64,000 nucleotides of DNA from Prosapia bicincta. Its lineage: Eukaryota > Arthropoda > Insecta > Hemiptera > Cercopidae. The first letter of the stretch is position 1; each line of letters opens with the position of its first letter. The notes beneath the pieces are model-generated. The model ran no database searches. It worked only from the letters and a program-made list of their open reading frames with translations, and had not been told where the DNA came from. A program made the position numbers and the translations under genes. Of the stretch, positions 58,680-64,000 are shown one piece after another. The stretch covers positions 3,826,501 to 3,890,500 of the forward strand of contig JBAIZL010000425.1 in the NCBI GenBank assembly GCA_036971475.1. The letters run 5' to 3'.

Positions 58680-61570
58680 TTTCTCGCAAGGAAGTATTCA
58701 TTGAGACAAAGTCGTTTAAAAACAATAACATTGTTATCAAAACATATCTTGCATAAATTACACTGGATTTCATAAATTTCAACAAATATTAATTGAGTAA
58801 AATATATATATTATAACGACATGTAAACAGAGACTCTAAGGAACAATGTAGTCGAATTTCGAAAGTCATCAATAAAACTGCAATTTACTTTAAAATCGCG
58901 TAAACAATTATAACATTTACTTCATCGACCCTCCGATTGTCCTTTTCTTAGCTAAGCAAGTCTTTTTGGGCTGTGGTCAGTCATGTTCATTATTTCCAGA
59001 TATGGCCGTTAGGTAAGGCCATTCGAAAATGGATAAAGGTCAGCTTTCACTTGTTGGTTCCAAGTAAAAAAAGTAAATAGTTTAGGAATTTCGGAAACCC
59101 GGGAGATTGAAATGTTCTACTAGCCCCAAGTACAGCTCTGGCAACGGATTCTACCTCTGGCTGAGCTGTACAAGTAACCAATGAAGAACTTGAAGTAACG
59201 TTTAACGACTCTCAGTTAGTGTTTCTATGGGATTATGGCTCAAAGTTCATCTTACGATCCTTAATTAAAGAAGAAGAGGTCGGGGTTTTATTGAGATAGT
59301 GCACATTACATTCATTTCACCCCTATTTGGAACTATGGAGGTACAAGATAAATCGAAATACCTATTATATGGTACTACTACATCCCAACATACGTATTGC
59401 TTACTATATTACCCATGTTATACTATATGTTTTTACTTCTCTTGACGTTTAATATTCCTGCTCTAATTAGAAATATTTGTAGAAGGAAAACTGATTCTTT
59501 TAAAAATGAAAACCAACAAAAATTCAAATTTAATCCATGGTTACAAGATTACAATACACTCTCTTAAAGATATAATAAAGATTCTATTGGCAATGATAAG
59601 AAATGAAACATGAACCAAGTTTCGTTTCCCCTTGATTTACACAAATGTAACTGGAGACTGGGCAATAAGAAGAGATGAAAAATTAATTTACTCGAATTGG
59701 TGTGGGACAATCATTTCAAAATATTCAACGAGAAACTAAATTACAAAGTTGTTTTGTAGCAGAGCTTGACTTTATGAGTTAGTATATGTAAATTGTTCTT
59801 TAGCAATTCAACAAAAATTAATTTGGAATAAGATTAGCAAAATATATAACAATATCTAATTTTCAACTGAATACTTTCGTAAACTTGGAGATCACAAATA
59901 GAATTCTTGGTGTATTTGTATAAATATGATAATTTCCCGAATGCTTTATGCTGGGTTGGTAGGATATGACTTTTTATGGGTCTAATAATATGCTGTAATT
60001 GGTGGAGATTTAATGGAGAACAATAATACATTTTTATGTATCGAATTCGTAAATTTATAGCATAAAATTAGAAATCAAGGATAATCCGAAATGCTTTTGA
60101 AGCTGACTTAGGTTTAGAAGAAGTCAGTCGTACACTGAAATAACCAAAACATCACCAATGTTTCTTCAAAACCTTTAGGGTAAGTAGCATGAGAGCCTTT
60201 AGCCAATATTAAGTTGATTACTTGTAGGTTAATCAATTTATTTAAAGTTTTGTTATGAAGTGTGATTTGGCTATACAATATATAATTTGAAAATGGTTAT
60301 CCTTTGACTTGCATCCCACATCGTTATTATGTATTTACCCCCCCCCTCCCCCCAATAAACATTGCTAAACGTAATTTGAAATTCTTATTTCAAAAAAATT
60401 TTTATTACTTACTTATATTAATTACAGTACTTGCAAAGTATGTCTATGATTTTATCTAATAAAGGTAAAAATATTTTCTAAAATTGGGAAAATACAAAGT
60501 ACTAACCACCTAATTTGATAATTTTCATTTTTAGAAATGAGATATGAGAGGCACATATACAGTACTTCAATAAATTAGATATATTCCTAATATATTAGTA
60601 ATCGTAAATTTACCAAACATTTTCCTGAATTAGTTACGTTTTATTCATTGGTGGTCTGTATTATTAATCTTGAGATTTAGCAAACTGGTTTCAATAATTT
60701 GTTTTCGAATATCTCAGAGAATACTTTAAGAATGGCCAATATGTTTGGTTTTTCAAGAGATATTATCTAACAGCATGTAACAATTCCTAATTCATCCAAA
60801 ATTAATTAGCCCTAAACCTATTTCTGATATGAAATCGAATATGCCTTTAACATTTTGTTACGTGTGTCTTTCCTTCTCTTTCAGTATCACCATTTAATTC
60901 AAAGTTTCGTCAATTTTCTCCCTATTTACGGTATACAAGTTTTCCATCAAATATTTCTTCTTATTATGTTCTCTGACATATTAATCACTAGTTTTGTTTA
61001 AATCTTAACTAAGCTACCTGTCTTACCGTTAGTTTCATCATCGGCCAATACCATTCATATCACACCCTTTAAGTGAAAAAACGTATCACATGTTTCAATC
61101 ATATATTTTATTTAAATTTTCCACTCTATCATTGACTTCGTTAAGACTTTCACAATTCATATTATTAATGTACTTCTAAACCCGACCAAGAGAACTATAT
61201 TTGGTACTTGTCTTGTTTCCTTAATACACTATTATATTTTCCAAGCGTTAGTTGTTTTTCTCCCATTAGACAAAAACGTACGTAGTACAAACACCGTACG
61301 TAGTACAGATCCAATAGTTCATGAATATTTTCTACCATTCATCTATCTCGGGAATAAGGTGCACAATTAATCAATTTCGTTTTATTTTTAATTAATTATG
61401 TTGCCCTTTTCATCTTGTTTTTAATTTCTTAGTCACTTAGTTTCAAATGTTCGTGTTACTTTCCAATCCTTTGCTTTAATTGTTTAAATCAGTCCACCAA
61501 TTTGACTTAAATATTTATATCAGTTCCCAGTTGGTCGCAAATCACTTTGCATTAAATGCTCGTATCACTT
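58680..61570. other. Unassigned AT-rich DNA
   Basis: No gene recognised. A C-run (CCCCCCCCCTCCCCCC) lies at about 60339-60354. From about 61490 sequence resembling the 34-bp unit begins to appear in degenerate form. Confidence 0.4.
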
Positions 61571-61575
61571 CCCAC

Positions 61576-64000
61576 TTACTTTAGCCAAAATGTTGGTATC
61601 CGATCCCAATAAATTTGCTTCAAATGTTTGTATCCGATCCCAATAAATTTGCTCCAAATGTTCGTATCTGATCATAATAAATTTGCTTCAAAAATTCGTA
61701 TCCGATCCCAATAAATTTGCTTTAAATGTTCGTATCCGATCCCAATAAATTTGCTTCAAATCTTCGTATCCGATCCCAATAAATTTTCTTCAAATGATAG
61801 TATCCGATCCCAATAAATTTGCTTCAAATGTTCGTATACGATCTCAATAGATTTGCTTCAAACGTTCGTATCTGATCCCAATAAATTTGCTTCAAATGTT
61901 CGTATCCGATCCCAATACATTTGCTTCAAATGTTCGTATCCGATCCCAATAAATTTTCTTCAAATGTTCGTATCCGATCCCAATAAATTTACTTCAAATG
62001 TTAGTATCCGATCTCAATAAATTTGCTTCAAATGTTCGTATCCGATCCCAATAAATTTGCTTCAAATGTTCGTATCCAATCCCAATAGATTTGCTTCAAA
62101 TGTTCGTATCCGTATCCGATCCCAATACATTTTCTTCAAATGATAGTATCCGATCCCAAAAAATTTGCTTCAAATGTTCGTATCCGATCCCAATAAATTT
62201 GCTTCAAATGTTCGTATCCGATCCCAATAAATTTTCTTCAAATGTTCGTATCCGATCCCAATAAATTTACTTCAAATGTTAGCATCTGATCTCAATAAAT
62301 TTGCTTCAAATGTTCGTATCCGATCCCAATAAATTTGCTTCAAATGTTCGTATCCGATCCCAATAGATTTGCTTCAAATGTTCGTATCCGATCCCAATAA
62401 ATTTGCTTCAAATGTTCGTATCCGATCCCAATAAATTTTCTTCAAATGTTCGTATCCGATTCCAATAAATTTTCTTCAAACGTTCGTATCTGATTCCAAT
62501 AAATTTGCTTCAAATGTTCGTATCCGATCCCAATAAATTTGCTTCAAATGTTCGTATCCGATCCCAATATATTTGCTTCAAATGTTCGTATCCGATCCCA
62601 ATAAATTTACTTCAAATGTTAGTATCTGATCTCAATAAATTTGCTTCAAATGTTCGTATCCGATCCCAATAAATTTGCTTCAAATGTTCGTATACGATCT
62701 CAATAGATTTGCTTCAAACGTTCGTATCCGATCCCAATACATTTGCTTCAAATGTTCGTATCCGATCCCAATAAATTTGCTTCAAATGTTCGTATCCGAT
62801 TCCAATAAATTTTCTTCAAACGTTCGTATCTGATCCCAATAAATTTGATTCAAATGTTCGTATCCGATCCCAATAAATTTTCTTCAAATGTTCGTATCCG
62901 ATCCCAATAAATTTACTTCAAATGTTAGTATCTGATCTCAATAAATTTGCTTCAAATGTTCGTATCCGATCCCAATAAATTTGCTTCAAATGTTCGTATC
63001 CAATCCCAATAGATTTGCTTCAAATGTTCGTATCCGTATCCGATCCCAATACATTTTCTTCAAATGATAGTATCCGATCCCAATAAATTTGCTTCAAATG
63101 TTCATATCCGATCTCAATAAATTTGCTTCAAATGTTCGTATCCGATCCCAATACATTTGCTTCAAATGTTCGTATCCGATCCCAATAAATTTGCTTCAAA
63201 TGTTCGTATCCGATTCCAATAAATTTTCTTCAAACGTTCGTATCTGATCCCAATAAATTTGCTTCAAATGTTCGTATACGATCTCAATAGATTTGCTTCA
63301 AACGTTCGTATCCGATCCCAATAAATTTGCTTCAAATGTTCATATCCGATCTCAATAAATTTGCTTCAAATGTTCGTATCCGATCCCAATACATTTGCTT
63401 CAAATGTTCGTATCCGATCCCAATAAATTTGCTTCAAATGTTCGTATCCGATTCCAATAAATTTTCTTCAAACGTTCGTATCTGATCCCAATAAATTTGC
63501 TTCAAATGTTCGTATCCGATCCCAATAAATTTGCTTCAAATGTTCGTATCCGATCCCAATAAATTTCTTCAAATGGTCGTATCCGATCCCAATAAATTTA
63601 CTTCAAATGTTAGTATCTGATCTCAATAAATTTGCTTCAAATGTTCGTATCCGATCCCAATAAATTTGCTTCAAATGTTCGTATCCGATCCCAATAAATT
63701 TTCTTCAAATGTTCGTATCCGATCCCAATAAATTTACTTCAAATGTTAGCATCTGATCTCAATAAATTTGCTTCAAATGTTCGTATCCGATCCCAATAAA
63801 TTTGCTTCAAATGTTCGTATCCGATCCCAATAGATTTGCTTCAAATGTTCGTATCCGATCCCAATAAATTTGCTTCAAATGTTCGTATCCGATCCCAATA
63901 AATTTTCTTCAAATGTTCGTATCCGATTCCAATAAATTTTCTTCAAACGTTCGTATCTGATCCCAATAAATTTGCTTCAAATGTTCGTATCCGATCCCAA
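61576..64000. repeat. 34-bp satellite array, about 71 units, running off the window
   Basis: Units of TTCGTATCCGATCCCAATAA plus ATTTGCTTCAAATG (34 bp) repeat without spacers to the last base. The first two or three units are diverged. Common variants are TTTTCTTC, TTTACTTC, ATAGATTT, ATACATTT, GTTAGTATCTGATCTC, AACGTTCG and a 6-bp GTATCC insertion (62101 and 63025 regions). The same series of variants recurs at long distances, showing higher-order structure. Confidence 0.97.

Noticed and set aside
61576..64000. CRISPR-like array (short regular repeats)
   Set aside because: Units are contiguous with no unique spacers and the genome is eukaryotic; it is a satellite. The same holds for the 41- and 50-bp arrays.

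Overview
This is a piece of an AT-rich eukaryotic nuclear genome, most likely from an invertebrate. The signs are a pogo/Tigger transposon and relics of three related families, Penelope-like retroelement (PLE) pieces, LINE and LTR-retrotransposon relics, a tRNA-like repeat family, long (GT)n and (TA)n microsatellites, and several kilobases of minisatellite and satellite DNA. There are no operons, Shine-Dalgarno sites or dense ORFs. An arthropod, perhaps a chelicerate, is my guess, but nothing in the window fixes the species. No complete host gene was recognised. Three short stretches could be host exons or a decayed receptor gene (about 3.85-4.04, 4.65-5.26 and 58.43-58.68 kb, all on the minus strand).

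Layout. 0-2.4 kb: unassigned DNA with a GC-richer patch at 0.66-1.16 kb. 2.4-3.35 kb: two PLE 3' ends in inverted orientation, each ending in a hammerhead-ribozyme-like motif. 3.46-6.16 kb: two copies of a foldback element family around the candidate exon and receptor relic. 6.45-7.55 kb: microsatellites around a palindrome. 8.84-11.19 kb: a nearly intact Tigger element with one frameshift. 11.68-12.37 kb: a second, deleted pogo-type element. 18.4-18.7 kb: a (TA)n-bounded palindrome with a hammerhead-like core. 21.0-21.6 kb: gag relic. 22.3-23.5 kb: 70-bp minisatellite. 28.5-29.35 kb: a third pogo-type element. 31.0-35.9 kb: three adjacent, related tandem arrays (41, 150 and 133 bp). 36.7-37.8 kb: four palindromes separated by (TA)n tracts. 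42.1-42.9 kb: reverse-transcriptase relic followed by a 50-bp minisatellite. 49.8-50.5 kb: a second inverted PLE pair. 53.6-55.6 kb: LINE endonuclease relic joined to a tRNA-like repeat. 57.1-57.65 kb: a dead Tigger transposase. 61.6 kb to the end: a 34-bp satellite with higher-order structure that runs off the window.

How the parts relate. The window is an archive of mobile and tandem DNA rather than a pathway. The most interesting thread is a hammerhead-like fold with the layout CTGATGA, one extra base, a stem II hairpin, then GAAA. It recurs in PLE ends and in foldback and (TA)n-bounded palindromes whose stem sequences are otherwise unrelated. This suggests that PLE-type ribozymes and the palindromes share a retrotransposition history. 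The second thread is satellite evolution: the 41-, 150- and 133-bp arrays appear to be successive expansions of one seed sequence, and the 34-bp array carries long-range segmental duplications.
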